The notes: generated from the sequence alone by a model not told the origin. 64,000 nucleotides of DNA from Streptomyces hygroscopicus subsp. hygroscopicus (GCF_030269125.1 NZ_BSSM01000005.1:62001-126000); one strand, 5' to 3'. Numbered from the stretch's first letter, positions 1 to 8,607 are shown. Made by a program: numbers and translations.

Positions 1-1311
1 GTCGGTGAGGGTGAGGAAGCCGTCGGGGGAGATGACGCCGACGTCGCCGGTCTTCAGCCAGCCGTCGGGGGTGAACTTGTCGGCGGGCCGGAGGGGTTCG
101 GCGTCGGGGCCGTTGTAGTAGGCGCCCGCGATCCAGGCGCCGCGCACCTCCAGCTCGCCGGCCGACTCGCCGTCCCAGGGCAGGCGTTCGCCGTCGGGGC
201 CGGTGAGGCGGGCCTCGACGGAGGCCGGGAAGCGGCCCTGGGTGAGGCGGTAGCCGAACTCCTCGTCGGTGCCGAGGGCGGAGGCCGGCGGGCGGGCCAC
301 GGTGCCGAGCGGCGAGGTCTCCGTCATGCCCCAGGCGTGCACGACCGGCATGCCCAGCTCGTCGAAGGCCCGCATCAGGCCGGGCGGGCAGGCGGAGCCG
401 CCGATGGTGACATGGGTGAGGGAGGCGACGTCGCGCGGGCGGGCCAGCAGTTCCTTGAGCAGGCCCTGCCAGATGGTGGGCACGGCCGCCGCGTGGGTCG
501 GCCGCTCCCGCTCGATCATCTCGGCGAGCGGCGCGGGCTGCAGGAAGCGGTCCGGCATCAGCAGGTTGACGCCGGTCATGAACGTGGCGTGCGGCAGGCC
601 CCAGGCGTTGACGTGGAACTGGGGGACGACGACGAGCGAGGTGTCCCGGTCGGTCAGGCCCATCGACTGGGTCATCTGCACCTGCATGGAGTGCAGGTAG
701 ATCGAGCGGTGGCTGTACACCACGCCCTTGGGGTCGCCGGTGGTGCCGGAGGTGTAGCACATGGCGGCGGCCTGGCGTTCGTCCAGTTCGGGCCAGTCGT
801 AGCTGGTCGGCCGGTCCGCGATCAGGTCCTCGTACTCGTGCACCTGCGCGGTGGCGCCGGCCAGCGGGGCGCGGTCGCCGGGGCCGGTGACCACGATGTG
901 CTCGACGGTGCTCAGCTGCGGCAGCAGCGGGGCGAGCATCGGGATCAGGGAACCGTTGACGATGATCACGCGGTCGGCGGCGTGGTTGACGACCCACACC
1001 AGCTGCTCGGCGGGCAGCCTCAGGTTGAGGGTGTGCAGCACCGCGCCCATCGAGGGCACCGCGAAGTACGCCTCGACGTGTTCGGCGTTGTTCCACATCA
1101 GGGTGGCCACGCGCTGGTCGCCGGTGACCCCGAGGGCGTCGCGCAGGGCGTGGGCCAGCTGCGCCGAGCGGGCTCCGACCTCGGCGTAGGAGCGCCGCTG
1201 CGGCTCGGGCTCGCCGGTCCAGGTGATCACCTGTGAGGTCCCGTGGACCGTCGACCCATGGGTCAGGATCCTGGAGATCAGCAGCGGTACGTCCTGCATG
1301 GTGCTCAGCAC
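1..1311 (-). CDS. Fatty acyl-CoA synthetase (AMP-forming), C-terminus cut by window edge
   Basis: This is an ANL-superfamily acyl-CoA ligase that activates a fatty acid through an acyl-AMP intermediate. The AMP-binding P-loop reads YTSGTTGDPKG about 200 residues in, and the later HAWGMTETSP motif is also visible. About 437 residues are present; the usual length is 530-550, so the C-terminal lid domain lies left of position 1. The GTG start at 1311 gives MLSTMQDVPL and has GGAGG five bases upstream; an ATG at 1299 is a weaker alternative. Chain-length preference cannot be read from the sequence. A perfect dyad lies just upstream (1369-1384). Confidence 0.9.
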   Translation of the reverse strand, partial: MLSTMQDVPLLISRILTHGSTVHGTSQVITWTGEPEPQRRSYAEVGARSAQLAHALRDALGVTGDQRVATLMWNNAEHVEAYFAVPSMGAVLHTLNLRLPAEQLVWVVNHAADRVIIVNGSLIPMLAPLLPQLSTVEHIVVTGPGDRAPLAGATAQVHEYEDLIADRPTSYDWPELDERQAAAMCYTSGTTGDPKGVVYSHRSIYLHSMQVQMTQSMGLTDRDTSLVVVPQFHVNAWGLPHATFMTGVNLLMPDRFLQPAPLAEMIERERPTHAAAVPTIWQGLLKELLARPRDVASLTHVTIGGSACPPGLMRAFDELGMPVVHAWGMTETSPLGTVARPPASALGTDEEFGYRLTQGRFPASVEARLTGPDGERLPWDGESAGELEVRGAWIAGAYYNGPDAEPLRPADKFTPDGWLKTGDVGVISPDGFLTLTD

Positions 1312-1368
1312 GGAGTCCTCCCGGCGACGGTGCCTACGCGGTAGTAGGGGGTGCGCTGATTCTGCGCA

Positions 1369-1384
1369 CATACCGCGTGGTATG
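1369..1384. promoter_or_regulatory. CATACC-gcgt-GGTATG dyad, candidate operator of the acyl-CoA synthetase
   Basis: A perfect 6-bp inverted repeat with a 4-bp centre sits 58-73 bp upstream of the acyl-CoA synthetase start, in the 125-bp gap before the sigma-factor gene. A second smaller dyad, CTAC-gcg-GTAG, lies at 1334-1344. The size and placement fit a TetR- or GntR-type dimer site, but the regulator is unknown. Confidence 0.4.
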
Positions 1385-1436
1385 TCACTAGGTGGAATGT
1401 CACTGACGCACAGAAGATATCCGGCGGAACTATTTC

Positions 1437-1973
1437 CTATCGCGCCAGTCCCAGCTCCGGGTCCTCCCGCAGCTTGCCGAGCGCCCGGGACACCGCCGAC
1501 TTCACCGTGCCCACCGAGACCCCCAGCACCTCCGCGGTCTGGGCCTCGCTGAGGTCCTCGTAGTACCTGAGGACGACCATCGCCCGCTGCCGCGTGGGCA
1601 GCTTCATGATCGCCCGCCACATCGCGTCGTGCAGCGCCTGCCGCTCGGCCGGGTCGTCGTCGGGCAGCGGCTCCGGCTCGGGCAGCTCGTCGCAGGCGAA
1701 CTCGTCCACCCGGCGCTTGCGCCACTGGGAGGTCCGCGTGTTCAGCAGCGCGCGGCGCACATAGCCGTCGAGCGCCCGCTGGTTCTCGATCCGCTCCCAG
1801 GCGGCGTAGGTCTTGGCCAGTGCCGTCTGCAGCAGGTCCTCGGCGTCGCTGGGGTTCGCGGTCAGCGAGCGCGCGGTGCGCAGCAGGAGGGGCCGGCGGG
1901 CGCGCACGTACGACGTGAACGACGGGTACGGAGGGGCCGCTGCCGAGGCGCTGGTGCAGACGGGTGTGGTCAT
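1437..1973 (-). CDS. SigE-family RNA polymerase sigma factor (ECF type)
   Basis: A 178-residue sigma factor of the group often annotated as the SigE family. Region 2 covers roughly residues 20-85 and contains the helix with DAEDLLQTALAKTY. An acidic linker (PEPEPLPDDDPAE) follows. Region 4 covers residues 115-170, with a helix-turn-helix around AQTAEVLGVSVGTVKSAVSR. No anti-sigma gene is adjacent: the next gene downstream on the same strand is the acyl-CoA synthetase. The upstream leader holds two strong hairpins (2031-2085), which may affect its expression. Its regulon cannot be told from sequence. Confidence 0.88.
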   Translation of the reverse strand: MTTPVCTSASAAAPPYPSFTSYVRARRPLLLRTARSLTANPSDAEDLLQTALAKTYAAWERIENQRALDGYVRRALLNTRTSQWRKRRVDEFACDELPEPEPLPDDDPAERQALHDAMWRAIMKLPTRQRAMVVLRYYEDLSEAQTAEVLGVSVGTVKSAVSRALGKLREDPELGLAR

Positions 1974-2929
1974 GGCTCCACGCTATGAGCGGCCTCCGCG
2001 CCCGGGGATCGGCCGCAGGTGCCGAAGCGGGGTCCCCCTCAGGTTGTAGGGGTGGGGACCGCTCCACCTCCTGAAGGTGGAGCGGGGGTGCACCCGTCTG
2101 CGGGTCCGACCCCGAGCGCCTCGGTCGTCCGCCGCCGGGACCAGCCCGGATGCCGGTACCCCGGTGCCGGCGGTCACCAGGGTCCGGGCCGCCCCGGCGA
2201 TCCGGTTCACGGCGGTGAGACGGGCGCGGTGGCCGGCCGGCTGTGGCGCACCTCCGGCCTCGCCCGGCCGGCATCGACGTGGGCATCCTGTACGACCACG
2301 TCACCCCGTTCGCGCTCGTGCGGTCCGGACGTCCGGTCAGGTCGTCCCGGCAGAAGCCGGTCATCCGCCCCTGGTCCGGCCCGCGCCCTGGGCGGCGGCC
2401 GCGGCGGGCGCGGTGGGTCCCGGGCCCGCTCCAGGGACGTGGCGAAGAGCGCCCGGCCGTCGGCAGGTCGACCGGATCCCGGCCGACCCCGGTGACGGCG
2501 GCGGGCCTCCCCTCGTCCACCGTGAGGCGCGCCCGCGTCTCGTCCGTGCGTATCTCCGTCTCGGGCCCTCCCGCTCGTTTCCGACCATCCGTCAGGCAGG
2601 GGGCCGACAGGCGGAGATCCCGCCCGGCGCACAGGAAAAGCCCCGCCGGACACACGTCGGCGCGGCGGCACCGAAGCACCGCCGCGCCGGCGTCCCGCTC
2701 CCCCGGAGCGGCCCCCCTCGGGCGATCGGCACCCCGGAGCAGGCCCCCTCGAACCGCCCGCCGAAGCGCGCCCGGCGCGGCGCGCATCCCCGCCGCGGCG
2801 ATCGCCACGCGGGAAGGGTTGCCCAGCGATCTCCGGCGAACCCCTCCACAAGCCGCCATTCGCACGCAAGCGTGATCACCGGCCGATAAACCCCTTCCTT
2901 TTTTCGAACGCGCGTACGAACATGAGGGT
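1974..2929. other. Gene-poor tract of 956 bp
   Basis: Open frames exist here in several phases, but all give Arg/Pro/Gly-rich shadow proteins with no recognisable domain. I call no gene. The left end carries the hairpins at 2031-2085. On the minus strand, about 2400-2580, there is a short stretch (ETEIRTDETRARLTV, then after a frameshift GRALFATSLERARD). It faintly resembles the small DUF1876-type proteins of Streptomyces and could be a decayed gene; this is weak. The promoter of the prim-pol gene at 2930 should lie near the right end. Confidence 0.5.
2031..2085. promoter_or_regulatory. Two strong hairpins upstream of the sigma-factor gene
   Basis: GGTCCCC (2031-2037) pairs with GGGGACC (2054-2060). 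Immediately after, CCGCTCCACCT (2059-2069) pairs perfectly with AGGTGGAGCGG (2075-2085) around a 5-nt loop. Both lie within 115 bp upstream of the sigma start codon, so they may form a 5' leader structure or an attenuator. They lack a T-tract on either strand. Confidence 0.4.
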
Positions 2930-3793
2930 ATGGCCACCATCGACCGGCAGGCCACGACGCTGGCCCTCGCCCACGCCCTGTCCGCCGCCGAACGCGGCCT
3001 GGCCGTCCTCCCCCTGTCCCGCGCCAAGCTCCCGGCCCTGCGCTCCCCCCACCACGACGACCCCGGCCCCGCCTGCCACGGCGAGTGCGGCCGCTTCGGC
3101 CACGGGGTGTACGACGCCTCGGCCGATCCGGCGCGTATCCGCGAGATGTTCGCCGCCGCGCCCTGGGCCACCGGCTACGGCATCGCGTGCGGGCTGCCGC
3201 CGTACCACCTGATCGGCGTCGACCTGGACACCAAGTACGGCACGGACGCCCCGGCCGCCCTGCGCGAGCTGGGCCTGCGCCACCGGTTCACGATCCCGGA
3301 GACGGTCGTGGTGCTCACCCCGAGCGGCGGCCGCCACCTGTGGCTGACCGGGCCCCCGGACGCCGTCGTGCCCAACTCCGCGAGCCGGCTCGCCCCCGGC
3401 ATCGACATCCGCGGCGCCGGCGGCTACCTCGTGGGCCCCGGCTCCCGCACCGACCACGGCGTCTACGGCACCCTGCCGGGCACCGCCCACCTGCCCCCGG
3501 CCGCCTGCCCGCCGGCCCTGCTGCGCCTGCTGCTGCCACCGCCGCGCACCTCCCGCGATCCCGCGCTTTCACACGGCGACCACGGTCGCGGCCTCGTCCA
3601 CTTCGTCCTGACCGCGCACGAGGGCCAGCGCAACACCCGCCTCTTCTGGGCCGCCTGCCGCGCCTACGAGAACGGCCTCGGTCCCGCTCTCGCCACCCCC
3701 CTCACCGAGGCCGCCCGCCACACCGGCCTCCCGGAACACGAGGCCCGCGCCACGATCGCCTCGGCAGCCCGGATGACGGGACACCGGCCGTAG
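2930..3793 (+). CDS. Prim-Pol domain protein (bifunctional DNA primase/polymerase family)
   Basis: A 287-residue protein matching the archaeo-eukaryotic primase-like Prim-Pol family (PF09250 type). Visible motifs in order are the catalytic GVDLDTK (about residue 97), SGGRHLW (about 131) and the closing IDIRGAGGYLVGPGS (about 155). A helical C-terminal region follows. The acidic metal ligands and the SGGxH histidine are intact, so it could be active. It has no helicase domain. Such domains are common in replication proteins of actinobacterial plasmids and integrative elements, and as stand-alone chromosomal genes. A tRNA gene lies 57 bp downstream, but no integrase is present. Confidence 0.85.
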   Translation: MATIDRQATTLALAHALSAAERGLAVLPLSRAKLPALRSPHHDDPGPACHGECGRFGHGVYDASADPARIREMFAAAPWATGYGIACGLPPYHLIGVDLDTKYGTDAPAALRELGLRHRFTIPETVVVLTPSGGRHLWLTGPPDAVVPNSASRLAPGIDIRGAGGYLVGPGSRTDHGVYGTLPGTAHLPPAACPPALLRLLLPPPRTSRDPALSHGDHGRGLVHFVLTAHEGQRNTRLFWAACRAYENGLGPALATPLTEAARHTGLPEHEARATIASAARMTGHRP

Positions 3794-3797
3794 AACG

Positions 3798-3835
3798 CGC
3801 CAGGGGCGCCCCCTCGATCGGAGGCGCCCCTGGCG
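3798..3835. terminator. Bidirectional hairpin between prim-pol gene and tRNA-Ser
   Basis: CGCCAGGGGCGCC (3798-3810) and GGCGCCCCTGGCG (3823-3835) form a perfect 13-bp stem with a 12-nt loop. It lies 5 bp after the prim-pol stop and 15 bp past the 3' end of the convergent tRNA gene, so it can end both transcripts. There is no clear T-tract, as is usual in Streptomyces. Confidence 0.7.
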
Positions 3836-3849
3836 AGACGTGGTCGGTG

Positions 3850-3936
3850 CGGAGGCGGTGGGATTTGAACCCACGGTGACATCGCTGCCACGACGGTTTT
3901 CAAGACCGTTCCCTTAGGCCGCTCGGGCACGCCTCC
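3850..3936 (-). tRNA. tRNA-Ser (UGA anticodon)
   Basis: Read on the minus strand, the 87-nt gene begins GGAGGCG and ends CGCCTCC plus discriminator G, giving a 7-bp acceptor stem. The anticodon loop reads CTTGAAA, so the anticodon is TGA and it decodes UCA and related Ser codons. The long variable arm (GTGGCAGCGATGTCAC) is the class II hallmark of tRNA-Ser. The T-loop GTTCAAATC is present. The CCA end is not encoded; the sequence continues CACC. Confidence 0.97.
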
Positions 3937-4029
3937 CCGCGCCGCCCACCCGGGGCGGAGCGGGGTACAGCGTACCGGCCCGGGGGCGGTCGCGGGGGCG
4001 TCGGGGACAGCGCTCCTGGTGGGAAGCGG

Positions 4030-5562
4030 TCAGCTGTCGCCGGCGCGGGCGCCGAGGGTCAGCTGGACCGTGTGCTCCTGGCCGCCGCGCTTGTAGGTGA
4101 TCGTCACCTTGTCACCGGGCTTGTGCGTCCAGATCTCGCCGATCAGGGTCGGGCCGCTGTCGATCACCGAGTCGTCGAGCTTGGTGATCACGTCGCCGGG
4201 CTTGAGGCCCGCCTGGTCGGCCGGGCCGCCCGCCTCGACCGCGGCGGCGCCGCCCGCGCCCTGGTCGGTGATCTTCGCGCCGGTCGTGGAGTCCTCCAGG
4301 GAGACCGAGGCGCCGATCTTGGCGTACACCGGCTTGCCGGTCCTGATCAGCTGCTGGGCGACGTACTTGGCCTGGTTGATCGGGATGGCGAAGCCGAGGC
4401 CGATCGAGCCGGACTGGCCGCCGGAACCGAAGCCGCCGCCGCTGCCCGAGGACTGGATCGCCGAGTTGATGCCGATCACCGCGCCGGAGGCGTCCAGCAG
4501 CGGACCGCCGGAGTTGCCCGGGTTGATGGACGCGTCGGTCTGCAGGGCGCTCATGTACGACGCCTTGCTCGTGGCGCTGCCGTCGCTGGAGGCCACCGGG
4601 CGGTTCTTGGCGCTGATGATGCCGGTCGTCACGGTGTTCGACAGGCCGAAGGGGGCGCCGATGGCGATGGTCTCGTCGCCGACGGCCACCTTGTCGGAGT
4701 CGCCGAGCGGCAGCGGGTTGAGGTCCGACGGCGGGTTCTTGAGCTTGACGACCGCCACGTCGTAGCCCTGCGCGTGCCCGACGACCTGAGCGTCGTACTT
4801 CCGGCCGTCCGGGAACGTCGCGGTCAGCTTGCCGCCGTCGAGGGCGTCCGCCACGACGTGGTTGTTGGTGATGATGTGGCCCTGCTTGTCGAAGACGAAG
4901 CCGGTGCCGGTGCCGCCGTCGCCGTTGCTGCCCTCGGCCTCGATGGTGACCGTGCTGGGCAGCGCCCTGGCGGCCACGTTGGCGATGGTGCCGGGCGCGC
5001 GCTTGACCTGCGCCGCGCCGTTGTCGGACGCGGAGACGGTGGTGGAGCCCCCGTTGTCGTTGTTCCTGGCCAGGGTGTAGCCGAGGCCGCCGCCCAGACC
5101 GCCCGCGACCAGCGCGGCGACCAGGACCGCGGCGACCAGGCCGCCGCGTCCGCGGGGCTTGGGGGCGGGCTGCTGGTACGACGCTCCCCAGCCCCCCGCG
5201 CCACCCGCCGCGGCGGCGCCGTCGGCGTACGCGGGAGTGGACGGCGCCGGGGGCGGCCAGGCAGCCGCAGGGCCGGCGGCGGGAGGCAGCGGGGCGCTCC
5301 CGGGGACCGGCGGCAGCGGGGCGGTCGGCTCGTTGCCGCCCGTGACCGCCGGGCCGTCGCCGCCCGCGTGCGGCGCCTGGGGCGCCGGGAGCGACTGCTC
5401 CTGCCGCTCGGTCGGTTCCGTCCTGTGCCCCGGGCCCGCCGGCCCGTCGGTCCCCTCCGGCGTGGTGCCCTGTGCCTGCGGGGACGCGTCGGGAGAGGCC
5501 ACCGGCACAGGAGGTGCGGACGGGGCCGGAGGTACCGCGTTGCCCTCGTTCTCGGTGCTCAC
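4030..5562 (-). CDS. HtrA/DegP-like membrane-anchored serine protease with PDZ domain
   Basis: A 510-residue envelope quality-control protease. The first 140 residues are a Pro/Ala-rich cytoplasmic tail. One transmembrane helix follows (about 141-165). The trypsin-like domain has the triad His235 (TNNHVVA), Asp268 (GYDVAVVKL) and Ser351 (NPGNSGGPLLD). A PDZ domain occupies about 415-500 (GPADQAGLKPGDVITKLD). I chose the GTG at 5562 because GAGGAG lies 7 bases upstream; a longer frame to 5640 has no such site. Membrane-tethered HtrA proteases usually degrade or refold misfolded secreted proteins. The exact paralogue (HtrA1-3, HtrB) was not determined. Confidence 0.93.
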   Translation of the reverse strand: MSTENEGNAVPPAPSAPPVPVASPDASPQAQGTTPEGTDGPAGPGHRTEPTERQEQSLPAPQAPHAGGDGPAVTGGNEPTAPLPPVPGSAPLPPAAGPAAAWPPPAPSTPAYADGAAAAGGAGGWGASYQQPAPKPRGRGGLVAAVLVAALVAGGLGGGLGYTLARNNDNGGSTTVSASDNGAAQVKRAPGTIANVAARALPSTVTIEAEGSNGDGGTGTGFVFDKQGHIITNNHVVADALDGGKLTATFPDGRKYDAQVVGHAQGYDVAVVKLKNPPSDLNPLPLGDSDKVAVGDETIAIGAPFGLSNTVTTGIISAKNRPVASSDGSATSKASYMSALQTDASINPGNSGGPLLDASGAVIGINSAIQSSGSGGGFGSGGQSGSIGLGFAIPINQAKYVAQQLIRTGKPVYAKIGASVSLEDSTTGAKITDQGAGGAAAVEAGGPADQAGLKPGDVITKLDDSVIDSGPTLIGEIWTHKPGDKVTITYKRGGQEHTVQLTLGARAGDS

Positions 5563-5885
5563 AGCTCTACTCCTCGATCCACGGCTGTTTGTCCTCGGTC
5601 GCGCTCGGTCACGTTCGTTCACGCTCGGCGGCGCGTGCACGCTGGTCGTGGCCTGTCACGATGCGGCTGCGCATGGTCCTGCGTTCACTGTTCCAGTCTG
5701 TATGCAGTCAGCTTTTCCCACGGGCCGTCAGAGCACCATAAGCCGTGCCTGTGGGTCCAGGCCCAGCCCTTATATAGGGCATCCAACGCAAAAGTTACAT
5801 AAACCGGCGCGTCGCCTGCCACCGTTCGCCGCTCGGACGTATGAGCGCCGTCCCACGTACCCCACCGGGGTGGCACCATGACGCG
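5563..5885. promoter_or_regulatory. Divergent promoter region between HtrA protease and GDPD genes
   Basis: This 323-bp gap separates two divergent genes and is noticeably more AT-rich than its surroundings around 5690-5810. It contains a perfect GCCCT-tatat-AGGGC dyad at 5766-5780. On the minus strand GTAACT and TATATA are separated by 16 bases, a plausible promoter for the protease. No regulator can be assigned. Confidence 0.45.
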
Positions 5886-6716
5886 GTGACCACCCACGCA
5901 CCACGGCTCTCCGTCCAGGTCGTCGCCCACCGGGGCGCCTCCGAAGACGCCCCGGAACACACGCTGGCCGCCTACCGCAAGGCGATCGAGGACGGCGCCG
6001 ACGCCCTCGAGTGCGACGTACGGCTGACCGCCGACGGCCACCTGGTCTGCGTCCACGACCGGCGGGTGAACCGCACCTCCAACGGCCGCGGCGCCGTCTC
6101 CGCCCTGGAACTGGCCGATCTCGCCGCCCTGGACTTCGGGTCCTGGAAGACCGGCCAGGCCTACCGCGGCCGGGTCGAGGAGCCGGACTGGGAGCACCGG
6201 CCCGAGGACCGCGAGGAGACCTCCGTCCTCACCCTGGAGCGGTTGCTCGAACTGGTCGCGGACTCCGGGCGGCGCATCGAGCTGGCCATCGAGACCAAGC
6301 ACCCCACCCGCTGGGCGGGCCAGGTCGAGGAGAAGCTGCTGACCCTGCTGGACCGGTTCGGCCTGGCCGCGCCCGCCACGGCCGCCGAGTCGCCGGTGCG
6401 GGTCATGAGCTTCTCGGCACGCTCGCTGCAGCGCGTGCGCACGGCCGTCCCGGCACTGCCGACGGTCTACCTGGTGCAGTGGCTCTCGCCCCGGCTGCGC
6501 GACGGCCGGCTGCCCGCGGGCGTGCGGATCGCGGGCCCCTCGGTGCGCATCCTGCGCAGCCACCCCGGCTACGTGGAGCGGCTGAAGCGGGCCGGTCACC
6601 AGGTGCACGTGTGGACCGTGAACGAGCCGGAGGACGTCGACCTCTGCCTCGAACTCGGCGTCGACGCCATCATCACCAACCGTCCGCGCGCCGTCCTGGA
6701 CCAGCTCGGCCGCTGA
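5886..6716 (+). CDS. Glycerophosphodiester phosphodiesterase (GDPD, cytosolic type)
   Basis: About 276 residues forming a TIM-barrel phosphodiesterase that hydrolyses glycerophosphodiesters to glycerol-3-phosphate and an alcohol. The catalytic signatures are AHRGASEDAPEHTLAAY near the N-terminus (catalytic His-Arg), ECDVRLTADGHLVCVHD (metal Glu/Asp and second His) and AIETK. There is no signal peptide, so it should act in the cytosol. I prefer the GTG at 5886, since conservation starts just after it. An ATG at 5841 in the same frame is possible; neither start has a strong ribosome site. Confidence 0.9.
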   Translation: MTTHAPRLSVQVVAHRGASEDAPEHTLAAYRKAIEDGADALECDVRLTADGHLVCVHDRRVNRTSNGRGAVSALELADLAALDFGSWKTGQAYRGRVEEPDWEHRPEDREETSVLTLERLLELVADSGRRIELAIETKHPTRWAGQVEEKLLTLLDRFGLAAPATAAESPVRVMSFSARSLQRVRTAVPALPTVYLVQWLSPRLRDGRLPAGVRIAGPSVRILRSHPGYVERLKRAGHQVHVWTVNEPEDVDLCLELGVDAIITNRPRAVLDQLGR

Positions 6717-6888
6717 CCTCCTTATTGACATCCCGCCGCCGGCCGGGATCGCCGTCACGGGGAGTGCTCCGGCGCGTTCGCTGCGTGTGCGCACGTGTCG
6801 AATGCGTCACCGGAAGGGGATTGGCCGGTTTCCGGCACAGGTCACTGGGGCATCCACACCGTGGCGTGGGGCGAAGGAGGTCTCGGGG

Positions 6889-7458
6889 GTGGCGTTGGTG
6901 GTGGCACAGGAGGTGCCCACGTCGTCGTGCATGGCCGTGCCCCATGGCCCTGCGGGCGTGGGGGACGCGAGGCGCCGGATGCGCGCGCAGCTGCGTGGCG
7001 GAGGCGTCTCGGAATCGGTTGTCGACGATGCCGTACTGATCCTTTCCGAACTGCTGAGCAATGCGTGCAAGCACGGACGGCCGCTGGGCGGCACCGGGGC
7101 GAGGAACGGCGACGGGCACGACGGCGGTGACGTACGGGCCGCCTGGCGGGTCGACGCGCGCGGCCGGCTCATCGTGGAGGTCACGGACGGCGGGGGGCCG
7201 ACCCGCCCGGCGCCGGCCACCCCGTCGGTGACGGCGCACGGCGGCCGGGGGCTGAACATCATCACCGCGCTCGCCGACGACTGGGGCGTGCGGGACGACG
7301 TCCACGGCGAGGTGACGGTCTGGGTGGTGGTCCACGGGGACGTGCACGACCCGGACGCCCGCTGCAGCCGCGACCATGTCGCCGCGCGGCTCACCGCGAC
7401 CGCGCCGCCGGACCTGTCCGGTCTCGATCTCGCGGAGGCGTTCGAGGACCTGGCCTGA
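6889..7458 (+). CDS. Small ATP-binding protein of the anti-sigma / HATPase_c (SpoIIAB/RsbW) type
   Basis: A 189-residue single-domain histidine-kinase-like ATPase. The N box reads ELLSNACKHG, the G1 box EVTDGGGP and the G2 box GGRGLNII. It lacks a kinase dimerisation domain. Streptomyces encodes dozens of such proteins, some of which bind sigma factors or anti-anti-sigma proteins. The GTG at 6889 was chosen because AAGGAGG lies 8 bases upstream; the frame stays open to 6787. A PP2C-like protein is encoded 3.6 kb away (11043), but no sigma or anti-anti-sigma gene is adjacent. Confidence 0.82.
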   Translation: MALVVAQEVPTSSCMAVPHGPAGVGDARRRMRAQLRGGGVSESVVDDAVLILSELLSNACKHGRPLGGTGARNGDGHDGGDVRAAWRVDARGRLIVEVTDGGGPTRPAPATPSVTAHGGRGLNIITALADDWGVRDDVHGEVTVWVVVHGDVHDPDARCSRDHVAARLTATAPPDLSGLDLAEAFEDLA

Positions 7459-7543
7459 GCGCGGGGCACGGGGGCGGCTCGCCGGCGTCCGGCGGGCGGG
7501 CGCCGTCCGCGGTTCACACCGGTGGCCTCCCCGCGCGCGAACG

Positions 7544-7552
7544 TTGTCCACA
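7544..7552 (+). other. Isolated DnaA box (TTGTCCACA)
   Basis: An exact match to the Streptomyces DnaA-box consensus lies 75 bp upstream of the SEC-C gene start. A single box may regulate that promoter or be chance, although exact matches are rare in DNA this GC-rich. Confidence 0.4.
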
Positions 7553-7626
7553 GGTTCCCGTCGGCGATGGCGCGAACGGCTAGGCTCCCGCCGTACGAGA
7601 AGCGCCGTAACCGGGAGAGACCCACG

Positions 7627-8607
7627 ATGGCCAAGAAGCGACCCCAGACGAAGGCCCAGCGTCCGCAGCCGGCGGGCGCCGCAGGCGCCGACGGTGCCAT
7701 TCCGGTTGTCGGCGGCCGCGAGCCCTGCCCCTGCGGCAGCGGCCGGCGCTACAAGGCGTGCCACGGCCGGGCCGCCGCGCACGCGGTGACCGAGCTGGTG
7801 CAGCGCCCGTTCGAGGGCCTGCCCGGCGAGTGCGACTGGGTGGCGCTGCGCGAGCTGGTCCCGGCGGCCACGGCCGAGCTGACCCTCAAGGACGGCCTGC
7901 CCGAGGGCGTCCCGTCGGTCACGCTCGCCACGGTGCTGCCGATGGCCTGGCCCGCCCTGCGCCGCGACGACGGCTCGGTCCTGATCGGCCTGCAGAACGA
8001 CACGGCGTCCGGCGACATCAGCCGCGACCTGGCCGACACCCTCCAGCGCGCGCTGGCGGCGGAGCCGGGCACCCCGGTGCAGGGCCGGCGCGCCCCCGCC
8101 GACGGCCCCCGGTTGCAGGAACTGCTGGCCGCCGACGCCCCGTTCGAGCCCGTCGTGCACAGCGGCTTCGAGTTCTGGGTGCCGGACGCGGAGAACGCGA
8201 CCCCGGAGGTCACCGCCTCCCTGGAACGGGCCAACGCGGCGGCGATCCCGACGGTCCGGTTGTCCGGCGTGGACGCGGCGTACTGGTGCGAGACCCCGGA
8301 CAAGAACCACCTGCGCTGGGTGATGCCCCATCCGGAGGAGCGGCTTCTGGACGCTCTCGCGCGACTGCACGCGCAGGGCCGCTCCAGCCTCGGCGAGGGC
8401 ACCCGGCTGGTGGGCTCCTTCCGTGCTCACGGGCTCACCGTGCCGGTCTGGGACCTGCCGAGCGAGGTCCGCGCCGAGGACGTGGAGAAGCCGGCCGCCG
8501 AGTTCGCCGAGCGCCTGGCCGCCGCCCTCGCCGTCGAGGAACCGCTCACCCCGGAGGAGCGCCGGGCCCGCGGCGGACTCACCAACCGGCAGGTCACGCT
8601 GAGCTGA
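7627..8607 (+). CDS. SEC-C zinc-motif protein, DUF5926 family
   Basis: A 326-residue cytosolic protein. After a basic N-terminus (MAKKRPQTKAQRPQ) comes a SEC-C-type zinc motif, CPCGSGRRYKACHG, at about residues 38-51, homologous to the SecA C-terminal metal module. The remaining 270 residues show no catalytic motif that I know; this architecture is annotated DUF5926 in actinobacteria. The ATG at 7627 has GGGAGAG about 8 bases upstream and matches the basic start typical of the family. Function unknown; SEC-C modules can bind SecB or ribosomes in other proteins. Confidence 0.88.
   Translation: MAKKRPQTKAQRPQPAGAAGADGAIPVVGGREPCPCGSGRRYKACHGRAAAHAVTELVQRPFEGLPGECDWVALRELVPAATAELTLKDGLPEGVPSVTLATVLPMAWPALRRDDGSVLIGLQNDTASGDISRDLADTLQRALAAEPGTPVQGRRAPADGPRLQELLAADAPFEPVVHSGFEFWVPDAENATPEVTASLERANAAAIPTVRLSGVDAAYWCETPDKNHLRWVMPHPEERLLDALARLHAQGRSSLGEGTRLVGSFRAHGLTVPVWDLPSEVRAEDVEKPAAEFAERLAAALAVEEPLTPEERRARGGLTNRQVTLS

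Noticed and set aside
2077..2889. A 270-residue plus-strand frame in the gene-poor tract
   Set aside because: Arg/Pro/Ser-rich with no domain and no ribosome site; frames of similar length exist in other phases.
3850..3936. An integrated element using tRNA-Ser as attachment site
   Set aside because: No integrase, excisionase or repeated tRNA 3' end was found within the window; kept only as a question in the findings.
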